The notes under the pieces were generated by a model. It ran no database searches. It was not told the origin of the DNA and worked only from the letters and a program-made list of their open reading frames with translations. A stretch of DNA of 60,506 nucleotides, taken from the NCBI GenBank assembly GCA_023425285.1, contig JAFACY010000013.1, forward strand, positions 1-60,506, written 5' to 3'. Shown piece after piece: positions 26,569-34,991 of the stretch. Positions within the stretch are counted from its first letter, which is position 1. Each line of letters begins with the position of its first letter. This DNA comes from Bacillota bacterium (GTDB taxonomy: Bacteria; Bacillota; Clostridia; Tissierellales; Sedimentibacteraceae). The translations under genes were made by a program, and so were the position numbers.

Positions 26569-27597
26569 ATGGCTAATTATTTTGTAGCTTTTATTTCAGC
26601 GGTAATAATATCGTTTATAATGACTCCTCCCGCAAGGCGACTTGCAATTAAGGTGGGAGCAATGGATGTACCGAAGGATCCGAGAAAAATACACGGCAAG
26701 CCGATGCCTTATTTCGGCGGGCTGGCAATTTACATAGCGATTATGGCGTGCATGTTTGTATACATGCCCCATACCAAGACCAATATATCAATTATGGCAG
26801 GTGCTACAGTCCTGGTGCTCACAGGTATAGTTGATGATATGTATGACATGCCTGCCAGGGTTAAGCTCGTATTACAAATTGTTGCGGCGATTATTGCAAT
26901 ACAGGGAGGAGTAAGAATTCATTTCATCACAAATCCCCTTTCTGATACGGGTATGAGCTATTTATTAGGATGGTTATCATATCCTATAACGCTGTTCTGG
27001 CTGGTTGGGATAACAAATACAATAAATTTTATAGACGGCTTGGACGGGCTTGCTTCCGGAGTTGCGAGCATTGCCGCAACAACACTTTTGTTTACGGCGG
27101 CAAAATTAGGACATGATTTTATCGTCATGCAATGTGCGATTATTGCAGGAGCTTCCTTAGGATTTTTACCCTTTAATTTTAATCCTGCAAAAATATTTAT
27201 GGGAGATACAGGTGCCCTTCTGTTAGGGTACATGCTTGCGGTTACATCGGTTCTCGGTATGGTTAAAAGCGTTGCAGCCGTTGCGCTGGCAGTTCCTGTA
27301 TTTGCTCTCGGATTGCCCATATTTGATACAGCCTTTGCAATTATCAGAAGATATTTGAACAAAAAACCCATCATGCAGGCAGATAAGGACCATCTTCATC
27401 ATAAGCTTATGAAGTCCGGTCTCAATCAGAGACAGACGGTTCTTACAATGTACTTCATCAGTATGATGCTTGGAATAGTTGCGGTTATAATAGCAGATGC
27501 TGATCCGTTCATGGGAATTATACTTGCGACAATTTCTGTGGTAGTTGTATTTTACTTTGCTAAAAAAGCAGGACTGTTCAGAAGAAAAGAACAGTAG
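26569..27597 (+). CDS. tagO: Undecaprenyl-phosphate N-acetylglucosaminyl-1-phosphate transferase (WecA/TagO)
   Basis: A 342-residue membrane enzyme with about ten TM helices that transfers GlcNAc-1-phosphate from UDP-GlcNAc to undecaprenyl phosphate, the first step of wall teichoic acid or related polymers. Motifs: VPKDPRKIHGKPMPYFGG, the aspartate pair in GIVDDMYD, NFIDGLDGLASG, MGDTGALLLGY and DKDHLHHKLM. It starts just after the rpiB stop and precedes wecB, which makes the matching ManNAc sugar nucleotide. Confidence 0.95.
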   Translation: MANYFVAFISAVIISFIMTPPARRLAIKVGAMDVPKDPRKIHGKPMPYFGGLAIYIAIMACMFVYMPHTKTNISIMAGATVLVLTGIVDDMYDMPARVKLVLQIVAAIIAIQGGVRIHFITNPLSDTGMSYLLGWLSYPITLFWLVGITNTINFIDGLDGLASGVASIAATTLLFTAAKLGHDFIVMQCAIIAGASLGFLPFNFNPAKIFMGDTGALLLGYMLAVTSVLGMVKSVAAVALAVPVFALGLPIFDTAFAIIRRYLNKKPIMQADKDHLHHKLMKSGLNQRQTVLTMYFISMMLGIVAVIIADADPFMGIILATISVVVVFYFAKKAGLFRRKEQ

Positions 27598-27605
27598 GAG
27601 GATAT

Positions 27606-28736
27606 ATGAGAAAAATTAAGGTGCTTGTTATTTTTGGTACGCGCCCTGAAGCTGTAAAGATGGCACCAATAATAAAAAGCTTGAAAAATGATGAAGAATA
27701 TTTTGACACAAAAATTTGCGTAACAGCTCAGCACAGAGAAATGCTGGATCAGGTGCTGAGAATATTTGAAATCAAGCCGGATTATGATTTGAATATTTTC
27801 AAAAGCGGACAGACACTGACCGAAATAACCTGCAGGGCGCTTATGGGACTTGAAGGTGTTATAGAAGATTTCAAGCCTGACATAGTCCTTGTACAAGGCG
27901 ACACATCCACGGTTTTCTCCGGAGCTCTTGCTGCCTTCTATCATCAGGTTAAAATTGGACATGTTGAAGCCGGCTTAAGAAGCGGTAATATGTATTCTCC
28001 GTATCCCGAAGAAGCAAACAGAAAGCTGACGGGAATAATAACGGATTTTCATTTTGCTCCTACGGAAACCTCAAAAGAAAATCTCCTGAATGAAGGCTAC
28101 GATGAGGAAAAATTATATGTAACAGGCAATACATCCATAGACGCTTTAAAATGGGTTATAGACAAAGATTATAAGTTTGAGGATGAAATACTCAATAACA
28201 TAGATTTTGAAAACAAAAAGGTAATATTGTTGACGGCGCACAGGAGAGAGAATATCGGCGAACCGATGGAAAATATTTTTTCTGCGTTAAGAGATGTACT
28301 GCAAAAAAATCCCGATGCTGAAGTTATTTATCCCATGCATTTAAATCCCAAGGTAAGAGAAATAGCGAGAGAAGTCTTCAAGGACACAAAGGGAGTTTAC
28401 TTGATTGAGCCCTTAGATTATCTGCCCTTTACAAATCTTATGTCAAAATGTTACATGGTTGTAACAGACTCGGGAGGAGTGCAGGAGGAGGCTCCTTCAT
28501 TAGGAAAGCCGGTGCTTGTGGTGAGAAGAGAAACCGAGCGTCCTGAAGGAGTGGAAGCAGGTACCGCAAGGCTCGTGGGCACGGAAAGGGATGTTATATT
28601 TGGTGAAGCGGACAAGCTTCTCAACGATGATACAGAATATAAAAAGATGGCAAATGCGGTTAATCCATATGGAGATGGAAGTGCTGCCGAACATATAGTT
28701 AAAGCAATAAAAGAAGCATTTAGTTCATGGTTTTAA
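27606..28736 (+). CDS. wecB: UDP-N-acetylglucosamine 2-epimerase (non-hydrolysing)
   Basis: A 376-residue cytosolic enzyme that converts UDP-GlcNAc to UDP-ManNAc for envelope polysaccharide. Family marks: FGTRPEAVKMAPI, TAQHREMLDQ, VQGDTSTVFSGALA, HVEAGLRS, YPEEANRKL, HRRENIGEP and the UDP site TDSGGVQEEAPSLGKP. It follows tagO by 8 bases with its own GGAGG and ends at a strong terminator, so it closes the operon. Confidence 0.97.
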   Translation: MRKIKVLVIFGTRPEAVKMAPIIKSLKNDEEYFDTKICVTAQHREMLDQVLRIFEIKPDYDLNIFKSGQTLTEITCRALMGLEGVIEDFKPDIVLVQGDTSTVFSGALAAFYHQVKIGHVEAGLRSGNMYSPYPEEANRKLTGIITDFHFAPTETSKENLLNEGYDEEKLYVTGNTSIDALKWVIDKDYKFEDEILNNIDFENKKVILLTAHRRENIGEPMENIFSALRDVLQKNPDAEVIYPMHLNPKVREIAREVFKDTKGVYLIEPLDYLPFTNLMSKCYMVVTDSGGVQEEAPSLGKPVLVVRRETERPEGVEAGTARLVGTERDVIFGEADKLLNDDTEYKKMANAVNPYGDGSAAEHIVKAIKEAFSSWF

Positions 28737-28741
28737 AATAA

Positions 28742-28780
28742 AGGATAAAAATCCATAGCCGGATTTTTATCCTGTTTTTT
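28742..28780 (+). terminator. Terminator after wecB
   Basis: A perfect 13-base stem AGGATAAAAATCC/GGATTTTTATCCT followed by GTTTTTTAT. Confidence 0.92.
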
Positions 28781-28851
28781 ATGGCATTTTTCATATATCG
28801 ACAAACTAATTATATAAGTTAATTTTGTAACAATTATTTGCTAAAAAAATA

Positions 28852-28929
28852 TTGACAAACTTATTTTTTTATTATATACTTCGACTATCAAAATATTAGA
28901 TATTAAACAAATATCAATATCAAAATATT
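28852..28929 (+). promoter_or_regulatory. acpP/fab operon promoter with FabT-like operator
   Basis: -35 TTGACA (28852-28857), 17-base spacer, -10 TATACT (28875-28880). Directly overlapping the end of the -10 is TTCGACTATCAAA (28880-28892). Further downstream are a second ATCAAAATATT (28919-28929; the first is at 28887-28897) and CAAATA...TATTTG. The motif resembles FabT-type (MarR family) sites, TTTGA-N3-TCAAA. The same arrangement occurs before the gene at 49654. Confidence 0.7.
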
Positions 28930-28974
28930 TGAAATGCAAAATCGAAATTATGAACATAACATATGGAGGATATA

Positions 28975-29205
28975 ATGATTTTAGAAAAGGTTAAAGAAAT
29001 ATTGGTTGAAGAGTTAGATGTTGAAGAAGATGCAATCACTCTCGAAAGCAAGATAAAGGATGACCTTGGAGCAGACTCCCTGGACTTATTCGAATTAATA
29101 AGCAAAATTGAAGATGAATTAGATGTAACGATTGAAGAAGACGATTACGGTAAGCTTGTTACAGTGAAGAATATTGTAGACTATATTACAGAAAAACAAA
29201 AATAA
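28975..29205 (+). CDS. acpP: Acyl carrier protein
   Basis: A 76-residue acidic carrier of growing acyl chains. The 4'-phosphopantetheine attachment serine is in GADSLDLFELI. The ATG at 28975 is chosen because GGAGG lies 5 bases before it; a near upstream ATG overlaps this site. It is the first gene of the fatty-acid cluster and is followed by a small terminator that should give it a transcript excess over fabK and the rest. Confidence 0.96.
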   Translation: MILEKVKEILVEELDVEEDAITLESKIKDDLGADSLDLFELISKIEDELDVTIEEDDYGKLVTVKNIVDYITEKQK

Positions 29206-29207
29206 CT

Positions 29208-29235
29208 AAAACGCCTGATGGGCGTTTTCTCTTTA
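29208..29235 (+). terminator. Intra-operon terminator/attenuator after acpP
   Basis: Stem AAAACGCC/GGCGTTTT with loop TGATG, followed by CTCTTT. The tail is imperfect, so partial readthrough into fabK is expected. Confidence 0.7.
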
Positions 29236-29268
29236 AGGATACTATAAATACATAAAGGAGTTTATGTA

Positions 29269-30228
29269 ATGATTGATTCAAATATATGCAGACTGCTGAA
29301 TATAAAATATCCGATTTTTCAGGGCGGAATGGCTCAGATATCGGATGCGGGATTGGCTGCGGCAGTTTCGGAAGCAGGCGGTCTCGGTGTTGTGGCTGCC
29401 GGAAATAATACGGCTGAAGCACTTAAGGTGGAAATTGATAAGGTTAAAAAGCTGACGGATAAACCATTCGGCGTTAATGTAATGCTTTTAAGTCCTTATG
29501 CGGAGGATGTGGCAAGACTGCTGGTCGATGAAAAGGTGCCTGTGATAATAACAGGTGCGGGAAATCCGGGCAAATACATCCAAATGTGGAAGGAGGCAAG
29601 CTCAAAGGTTATACCTGTAGTTCCATCCGTTGCGTTTGCCAGGCGTCTGGAGAAAATCGGATGTGATGCATTGATTTGCGAAGGCACGGAAGCCGGAGGT
29701 CATGTGGGTGAAATAACAACCATGTGCCTGACGCCTCAGGTTGTCGATGCGGTTACTATTCCGGTCATAGCTGCCGGCGGTATAGCAGACGGCAGAGGTA
29801 TAGCGGCTGTTATGTGTCTGGGAGCACAGGGTGTGCAGGTTGGAACAAGATTCTTGTTAGCTGAGGAATGCAGCGTGCACCAAAACTATAAAGATAAAGT
29901 AAAAAAAGCAAATGATACGGATACAATAGTTACCGGAAGAAAAACGGGTCACCCCGTGAGAGTTTTAAAAAATAAGCTGTCAACACAGTTCAAGGAACTG
30001 GAAAAAAACAATGCGACCGTTGAAGAAATGGAGCAGCTTGGCAGAGGAAGATTGTATAAGGCTGCTGTTCAGGGAGATGTGGATTACGGCTCCGTGATGT
30101 CCGGACAGATTGCCGGGCTGGTTGACAGGGAACAAAGTTGCAGCGAAATGATTAAAGAGATGTTTAATGAAGCAGAAAAAATAATGAAAAGCATAGGTTC
30201 ATTTATTTCAGGAGGCAAGAATGAATAA
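29269..30228 (+). CDS. fabK: Enoyl-ACP reductase II
   Basis: A 319-residue FMN enzyme that reduces trans-2-enoyl-ACP with NADH, the last step of each elongation cycle; it replaces FabI in many Firmicutes. Marks: YPIFQGGMAQISDAGLAAAV, CEGTEAGGHVG, IPVIAAGGIADGRGIAA and GVQVGTRFL. GGAG precedes the ATG. It overlaps fabD by 8 bases. It belongs to the same superfamily as the gene at 49654, but its place in the fab operon supports the FabK role. Confidence 0.95.
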   Translation: MIDSNICRLLNIKYPIFQGGMAQISDAGLAAAVSEAGGLGVVAAGNNTAEALKVEIDKVKKLTDKPFGVNVMLLSPYAEDVARLLVDEKVPVIITGAGNPGKYIQMWKEASSKVIPVVPSVAFARRLEKIGCDALICEGTEAGGHVGEITTMCLTPQVVDAVTIPVIAAGGIADGRGIAAVMCLGAQGVQVGTRFLLAEECSVHQNYKDKVKKANDTDTIVTGRKTGHPVRVLKNKLSTQFKELEKNNATVEEMEQLGRGRLYKAAVQGDVDYGSVMSGQIAGLVDREQSCSEMIKEMFNEAEKIMKSIGSFISGGKNE

Positions 30229-31162
30229 AACAGCTTTTGTATTCCCGGGACAAGGCGCTCAATACGCAGGAATGGGAAAGGACTTTTACGATAATTTTAA
30301 GGAAAGCAGAGAAATATTTCAAAGAGCAAATGAGGCACTTGGTTTCGATATAACGAAATTGTGCTTTGACGGACCCAACGAAGATCTGAGCATAACAAAA
30401 ATTACACAGCCGGCATTGCTTACGGTCTGTATGGCAATTTACGAAATTATAAAGAAAAAATCCGGTGATGATTCTGTAGTAATGGGCGGATTGAGTCTGG
30501 GCGAATATTCTGCCTTGACAGCGGCAGGTGCTATGGATTTTGAAACGGCAGTCAAGTTAGTTTACAACAGGGGAAATTATATGCAAAATGCAGTACCCGT
30601 AGGGGAAGGCGGTATGCTTGCTCTCATGGGATGCACGGACGAGGATGCGATTCGTTTTTGCAGGACTGTTACGGAGAGGTTTGGTTTATTGGAGCCCGCA
30701 AACTTTAATTGCCCGGGACAAATAGTTGTGGGAGGAAAAAGTGCGGCAATTGAAAACGCATTGAGTCAGGCTTCTGAATTTAACATTAAAAAAGCTGTTA
30801 AGCTTCAGGTAAGTGCACCGTTCCACACTTCCATGCTCATTTCCGCAGGAAATAAGCTGAAGGAGGATTTGTCAAAGATAAGATTTAAGAAGCCTTCATG
30901 CAATGTTATTTCAAATGTTGACAGCGAATATTACAATGATGATTTAATTATAGCAGACAAATTAGAAAAGCAAGTTTACAATCCGGTTAGATGGGAAGCC
31001 TGTGTCAGAAAAATGATTGCTGACGGAGTAAATACATTTGTTGAAATCGGACCGGGAAAGACTCTGTCAAGCTTTTTAAAGAAAATAGATAAAAATGTTA
31101 AATCAATAAATATAGACAGCATTGAAGCTTTGGAGCAGTATCTTCAGCTTTCATATGCGTAG
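30221..31162 (+). CDS. fabD: Malonyl-CoA:ACP transacylase
   Basis: A 313-residue enzyme that loads malonate onto ACP. N-terminal FPGQGAQYAGMG; nucleophile elbow GLSLGEYSALTAAG (the first position before the serine is Leu, as often in Firmicutes); catalytic His in APFHTSML; C-terminal EIGPGKTLSSF. It overlaps fabK and has AGGAGG before the ATG. A hairpin element separates it from fabG. Confidence 0.95.
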   Translation: MNKTAFVFPGQGAQYAGMGKDFYDNFKESREIFQRANEALGFDITKLCFDGPNEDLSITKITQPALLTVCMAIYEIIKKKSGDDSVVMGGLSLGEYSALTAAGAMDFETAVKLVYNRGNYMQNAVPVGEGGMLALMGCTDEDAIRFCRTVTERFGLLEPANFNCPGQIVVGGKSAAIENALSQASEFNIKKAVKLQVSAPFHTSMLISAGNKLKEDLSKIRFKKPSCNVISNVDSEYYNDDLIIADKLEKQVYNPVRWEACVRKMIADGVNTFVEIGPGKTLSSFLKKIDKNVKSINIDSIEALEQYLQLSYA

Positions 31163-31181
31163 GCAATATTTTATGTAGGAA

Positions 31182-31253
31182 GGGGGACACACCTCTTCCT
31201 GAAAGAGAAAGTCTATGGGGACAGGAGGAATGTCCCCGTTTAGGAGGGGAAAT
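31182..31253 (+). repeat. Hairpin repeat element, copy 2
   Basis: Arms GGGGACA (31183-31189, repeated at 31217-31223) and TGTCCCC (31231-31237). It is the counterpart of copy 1 at 25541-25610, with C-to-G and G-to-C changes in the arms that keep the pairing. The element fills the fabD-fabG gap and ends in AGGAGGGG, which is the ribosome binding site of fabG. Confidence 0.75.
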
Positions 31254-31985
31254 ATGAAGACTGCAATTATTACCGGTGCTTCAAAGGGTATAGGCGCGGT
31301 AATTGCTTCGAGACTGAATGAGCTTGGCTACAACCTTGTATTAAATTACAGAAGCAATACGAGCTCCATGGAAGAGTTAGTAAATAGTTTCACGAATAAA
31401 GAAACTGATAATATCATAGTTAAATGTGATGTTTCCTGCTATGACGATGCAAAAAAGTTAGTCGATGAAGCATATGAACACTTTGGCTCCGTGGATGTCC
31501 TGGTTAACAATGCGGGTATTACTAAAGATAATATCCTTCCTTTGATGTCAGAGGAGGAATTTGATCAGGTAATTGACACCAATTTAAAAGGAACATTTAA
31601 TTGCTGCAAGCACATAGCTAAAAGAATGCTCAAGCAAAAAAACGGAAGAATTATTAATATATCATCCGTTGTGGGCCTTGCGGGAAATGCGGGACAGGTG
31701 AATTATTCAGCTTCCAAGGCAGGTATTATAGGAATGACAAAATCTATGGCAAGAGAGCTTGGGAAAAAAAATATACTTGTAAATGCCATAGCTCCGGGAT
31801 TTATCCAGACAGATATGACGGATAAAATTCCTGAGGAAATAAGAAATGAAATGATGAAAAACATTCCTCTGCAGCGCCTGGGTCAACCCGAGGATATTGC
31901 GGATGCAGTGGAATTTTTGATTTCCGATAAAGCGTCGTACATAACGGGACAAATATTGTCAGTTAACGGCGGATACTATATGTAG
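31254..31985 (+). CDS. fabG: 3-oxoacyl-ACP reductase
   Basis: A 243-residue short-chain dehydrogenase that reduces 3-oxoacyl-ACP with NADPH. Cofactor motif TGASKGIG, NNAGIT, catalytic serine in ISSVVGLAG and YSASKAGIIG (Tyr-x-x-x-Lys). The ATG at 31254 follows AGGAGGGG; an in-frame ATG 24 bases upstream lies within the repeat and has an SD only 1 base away, so it is unlikely. The cluster context fixes its role in fatty-acid synthesis. Confidence 0.95.
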   Translation: MKTAIITGASKGIGAVIASRLNELGYNLVLNYRSNTSSMEELVNSFTNKETDNIIVKCDVSCYDDAKKLVDEAYEHFGSVDVLVNNAGITKDNILPLMSEEEFDQVIDTNLKGTFNCCKHIAKRMLKQKNGRIINISSVVGLAGNAGQVNYSASKAGIIGMTKSMARELGKKNILVNAIAPGFIQTDMTDKIPEEIRNEMMKNIPLQRLGQPEDIADAVEFLISDKASYITGQILSVNGGYYM

Positions 31986-31994
31986 GAGGATTTT

Positions 31995-33233
31995 ATGAAA
32001 AAGAGAGTAGTAATAACCGGTATCGGAGTTGTAAGTCCCATCGGCTCTGGCGATTTGTTCTGGGAAAATGTAAAGCAGGGTAAATGCGGGATCAGTCCTA
32101 TTGAGTCCTTTGATACGACAGATTTCACTGTTAAGCTGGCGGCTGAAATAAAAGACTTTGATCCGACGGAATATATGGATAAGAAAGAATCAAAAAGGAT
32201 GGACAGATTCAGTCAGTTTGCCCTTGCTGCGGCAGATATTGCCGTAAAAAGCTCTGGTCTTGATGTTGAGAGTCTGGACAGTAAGAGATTTGGCTGCGTT
32301 GTGGGAAGTGCAGTAGGCGGTATTCACACTATAGAGGCAGAGCATGAAAAGCTTCTTACAAAGGGACCTAATAAGGTTTCGACATTTTTTATTCCTATGA
32401 TGCTTTCCAACATGGCATCAGGTCTTGTTGCAATCAAGTACAAGGCAAAGGCAATCAACTATTCGCCTGTTACGGCTTGTGCTACGGGAGCAAATGCCAT
32501 AGGCGAATCATACAAGAGAATTCAGGACGGAATTTGTGATGTGATGATAGCAGGAGGCTCGGAGGCTGCCATAACCCCATGCTCAATAGCGGGATTTTCG
32601 GCATTGACCACACTTGCTACAACAGAGGATGTCAACAGGGCTTCAATACCATTTGACGCCGAAAGAAACGGCTTCGTAATGGGAGAAGGTGCCGGAATAA
32701 TGATTCTTGAGGAATATGAGCACGCAGTTAAAAGAGGAGCAAAAATATATGCTGAAGTAGTGGGATACGGTGCTACTTGTGATGCATATCACATGACATC
32801 TCCTGACCCAAGCTCAGAGGGACAATCTGCTGTTATGCAGAATGCAATCGAAGATGCGGGCCTGAAGCCTGAAGATATAACGTATATAAATGCACACGGA
32901 ACCAGCACATTGTACAATGATAAATTTGAAACTCAGGCAATAAAAAATATATTCAGGGAAAGTGCCGATAAATTGTTAATCAGTTCAACCAAATCAATGA
33001 CAGGTCATCTGCTGGGAGCGGCAGGAGCGGTGGAAGCAATAATATGTGCAAAGGCTCTTGAGGATGGTTTCATACCTGCCACAATAAATCACAAGGTTAC
33101 GGATCCTGAACTGGGATTAAACTTTGTGCCTAACGAAGGAATTAAAAAAGAATTTGATTATGCTCTGTCAAATGCCTTTGGTTTCGGCGGACATAATGCA
33201 GCCTTGATCCTGAAAAAGCACAAGGTACAGTAA
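31995..33233 (+). CDS. fabF: 3-oxoacyl-ACP synthase II
   Basis: A 412-residue condensing enzyme that elongates acyl-ACP with malonyl-ACP. The Cys-His-His triad is visible: TACATGANAIG, NAHGTSTLYND and TGHLLGAAGAVE. AGGAGG precedes the ATG. No fabH initiating synthase and no acetyl-CoA carboxylase genes are in this cluster, so initiation is encoded elsewhere or done differently. Confidence 0.96.
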   Translation: MKKRVVITGIGVVSPIGSGDLFWENVKQGKCGISPIESFDTTDFTVKLAAEIKDFDPTEYMDKKESKRMDRFSQFALAAADIAVKSSGLDVESLDSKRFGCVVGSAVGGIHTIEAEHEKLLTKGPNKVSTFFIPMMLSNMASGLVAIKYKAKAINYSPVTACATGANAIGESYKRIQDGICDVMIAGGSEAAITPCSIAGFSALTTLATTEDVNRASIPFDAERNGFVMGEGAGIMILEEYEHAVKRGAKIYAEVVGYGATCDAYHMTSPDPSSEGQSAVMQNAIEDAGLKPEDITYINAHGTSTLYNDKFETQAIKNIFRESADKLLISSTKSMTGHLLGAAGAVEAIICAKALEDGFIPATINHKVTDPELGLNFVPNEGIKKEFDYALSNAFGFGGHNAALILKKHKVQ

Positions 33234-33234
33234 T

Positions 33235-33660
33235 ATGATTTATGATATTCAGGATATACAAAAAATAATACCTCACAGATATCCCATGCTTTTAATTGAC
33301 AGGATAATTGAGCTCACAGAGGGCGAAATGGCCGTGGGTTTGAAAAATGTAACCTTTAACGAGGAATTTTTTCAGGGTCACTTTCCCGGAAATCCCGTGA
33401 TGCCCGGTGTTCTGATTATTGAAGCGCTGGCTCAGACGGGCGCGGTGGCGATTTTATCTATGGAGAAGTTTAAAGGTAAGACGGTATATTTCGGAGGTAT
33501 CAGAAGTGCCAGGTTTAAAAGGAAAGTATGCCCTGGTGATACTTTGAGATTAGTTACAAAAATATCAAAGTTAAAGGGAAGCTTTGGTATCGGAAATGCA
33601 ACAGCCTATGTTGGTGATGAAATTGCTGCCGAAGCGGAGCTTATATTTTCTGTGGGATAA
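33235..33660 (+). CDS. fabZ: 3-hydroxyacyl-ACP dehydratase
   Basis: A 141-residue hot-dog fold dehydratase. Active-site histidine in HRYPMLLID and glutamate in GVLIIEALAQTGA, with HFPGNPVMPG. It begins 1 base after the fabF stop, so it is coupled, and it is the last gene of the fab operon before a strong terminator. Confidence 0.96.
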   Translation: MIYDIQDIQKIIPHRYPMLLIDRIIELTEGEMAVGLKNVTFNEEFFQGHFPGNPVMPGVLIIEALAQTGAVAILSMEKFKGKTVYFGGIRSARFKRKVCPGDTLRLVTKISKLKGSFGIGNATAYVGDEIAAEAELIFSVG

Positions 33661-33700
33661 CTTTCCGATATCTGCTTATTCTGCAATTACAATAATACTT

Positions 33701-33733
33701 AAATGTGCCGTTAATCATGGCACATTTTTTTTA
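33701..33733 (+). terminator. Terminator of the fab operon
   Basis: Perfect 9-base stem AAATGTGCC/GGCACATTT followed by a T-run. Confidence 0.88.
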
Positions 33734-33950
33734 GACTTTATAAATTATTGGAGAAATAATTCTGAAACTCATTTAATATATATAAATTTTTATATAGCCA
33801 AAAAAGCCGGAGTATGATAATATATTAACATATCCAGGAAATGTTTTCATAAATTGCTGTATTTAAAAAGCTTGTATATTCTAATAATGTTGTATATACT
33901 ATTTAATATCATAGGGTTAATTTAGATACTTAAAATGATGAGGTGATATT

Positions 33951-34358
33951 TTGTACAGAGAGTCAGAAAGCCATAACAGTTGTTATTTAAGCGATAAATG
34001 CATAAGATACAAGGTCTGTCCCATGGTATTAGTTCAGCAGCTATTGTCAGGTAAAAGAAAGATATTGATTTTATGGTATCTGAGTGGCAAAATACTGAGA
34101 TTTAACGATATAAAGAGAAGACTGCCGGATGTAACTCAAAAGATGCTTACACAGCAGCTCAGAAGCTTGGAGGAGGATAATCTTATTTACAGAAAGGTGT
34201 ATCCGGTTGTACCTCCCAAGGTTGAATACGGTCTGACGGATCTTGGAGAAAAAATCATTCCTATCCTGGAAATGATGCACGGATTCGGTTCTGAATATTT
34301 AGAGAGCAATGCATATAAAAGAAACACAATTCAGGACAATGTTGCGGAAAGTATTTAA
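33951..34358 (+). CDS. HxlR family transcriptional regulator
   Basis: A 135-residue winged-helix regulator starting at TTG behind GAGGTGAT. The HxlR core shows GKRKILILWYLSGKILRFNDIKRRLP, DVTQKMLTQQLRSLEEDNLI and YGLTDLGEKI. Three cysteines stand in the N-terminal 23 residues, a usual place for redox or electrophile sensing in this family. It lies alone between the fab and ntp operons and has about 290 bases of AT-rich DNA before it in which I see only the fab terminator. Its targets are unknown; the palindrome before ntp is one candidate. Confidence 0.88.
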   Translation: MYRESESHNSCYLSDKCIRYKVCPMVLVQQLLSGKRKILILWYLSGKILRFNDIKRRLPDVTQKMLTQQLRSLEEDNLIYRKVYPVVPPKVEYGLTDLGEKIIPILEMMHGFGSEYLESNAYKRNTIQDNVAESI

Positions 34359-34378
34359 AAGTTACTAAGTAACTTTTT
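34357..34378 (+). terminator. Possible terminator after the HxlR gene
   Basis: AAAAGTTA/TAACTTTT stem with CTAAG loop and a short T-run. It is AT-rich and therefore weak. The rest of the 306-base gap to ntpF (34359-34664) holds the ntp promoter and its palindrome; nothing else was recognised. Confidence 0.45.
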
Positions 34379-34557
34379 GGATACTAAAGTACTAAAAAGT
34401 GCGTTCTTGATAAAAAAATAACTTATTATTATACTGTTAATGTAATTATTATAATGGGGGAAAATTTTATTTTTGAAAAATTCTGTAACATATGACGGAA
34501 TTTATAAATTATTATTATAAATATTTAAATTTTACTGACTAAAAAACGTGAATAGCC

Positions 34558-34614
34558 GAATAATTATATGGATATAGTTATTCTATTGACATTTTAGAAT
34601 GTATTATTTATAGT
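34558..34614 (+). promoter_or_regulatory. ntp operon promoter with upstream palindrome
   Basis: -35 TTGACA (34586-34591), 17-base spacer, -10 TATAGT (34609-34614). A 26-base imperfect palindrome, GAATAATTATAT-GG-ATATAGTTATTC (34558-34583, 11 of 12 pairs), ends 2 bases before the -35 box. Confidence 0.7.
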
Positions 34615-34664
34615 AGTAAGTAATGTGAATATGTTTTCCTAATTAAATAAAAGGTGGTGGTATA

Positions 34665-34991
34665 GTGTCGATTGAGGTTATCAAGGTAATAAAGGAGGCG
34701 GAAGAAAAGGCTGAAGCAATTAAGAAGGAAGCTTCTGTAAAGGCCAAGCAGATTATTACCAATGCTAATGCGAAAGCATCAGAAATCCTGGAGGAAGCAT
34801 ATAAAAGTGCCGAGTCTAAAAGCTCTGATGCAACAAAGGCTGCGGAATCCGAAGGACAGTCTTTATATGACGGCATAATAAACAAAGCGTCAATGGAATG
34901 TGAAAACATTCTCTCAAATGCCGAAAGTAAAATGGACAGTGCAGCTTCAATAATATTGGAAAGGATAGTGAAAGCCGGTGTCAATAGTTAA
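34665..34991 (+). CDS. ntpF: V/A-type ATPase peripheral stalk subunit (NtpF/AhaH-like)
   Basis: A 108-residue, almost entirely helical protein rich in Ala, Glu, Lys and Ser, as expected for the coiled-coil peripheral stalk subunit that pairs with subunit E. It starts at GTG 34665 behind AAGGTGGTGG. Its assignment rests on composition and position: it is the first gene of an operon in the order F-I-K-E-C-G-A-B-D, the same as E. hirae ntp. It overlaps ntpI by 14 bases. Confidence 0.85.
   Translation: MSIEVIKVIKEAEEKAEAIKKEASVKAKQIITNANAKASEILEEAYKSAESKSSDATKAAESEGQSLYDGIINKASMECENILSNAESKMDSAASIILERIVKAGVNS

Noticed and set aside
31230..31253. An earlier ATG for fabG inside the hairpin element
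   Set aside because: The GGAGG is only 1 base from it, and MKTAIITGASKGIG from 31254 is the normal FabG start.
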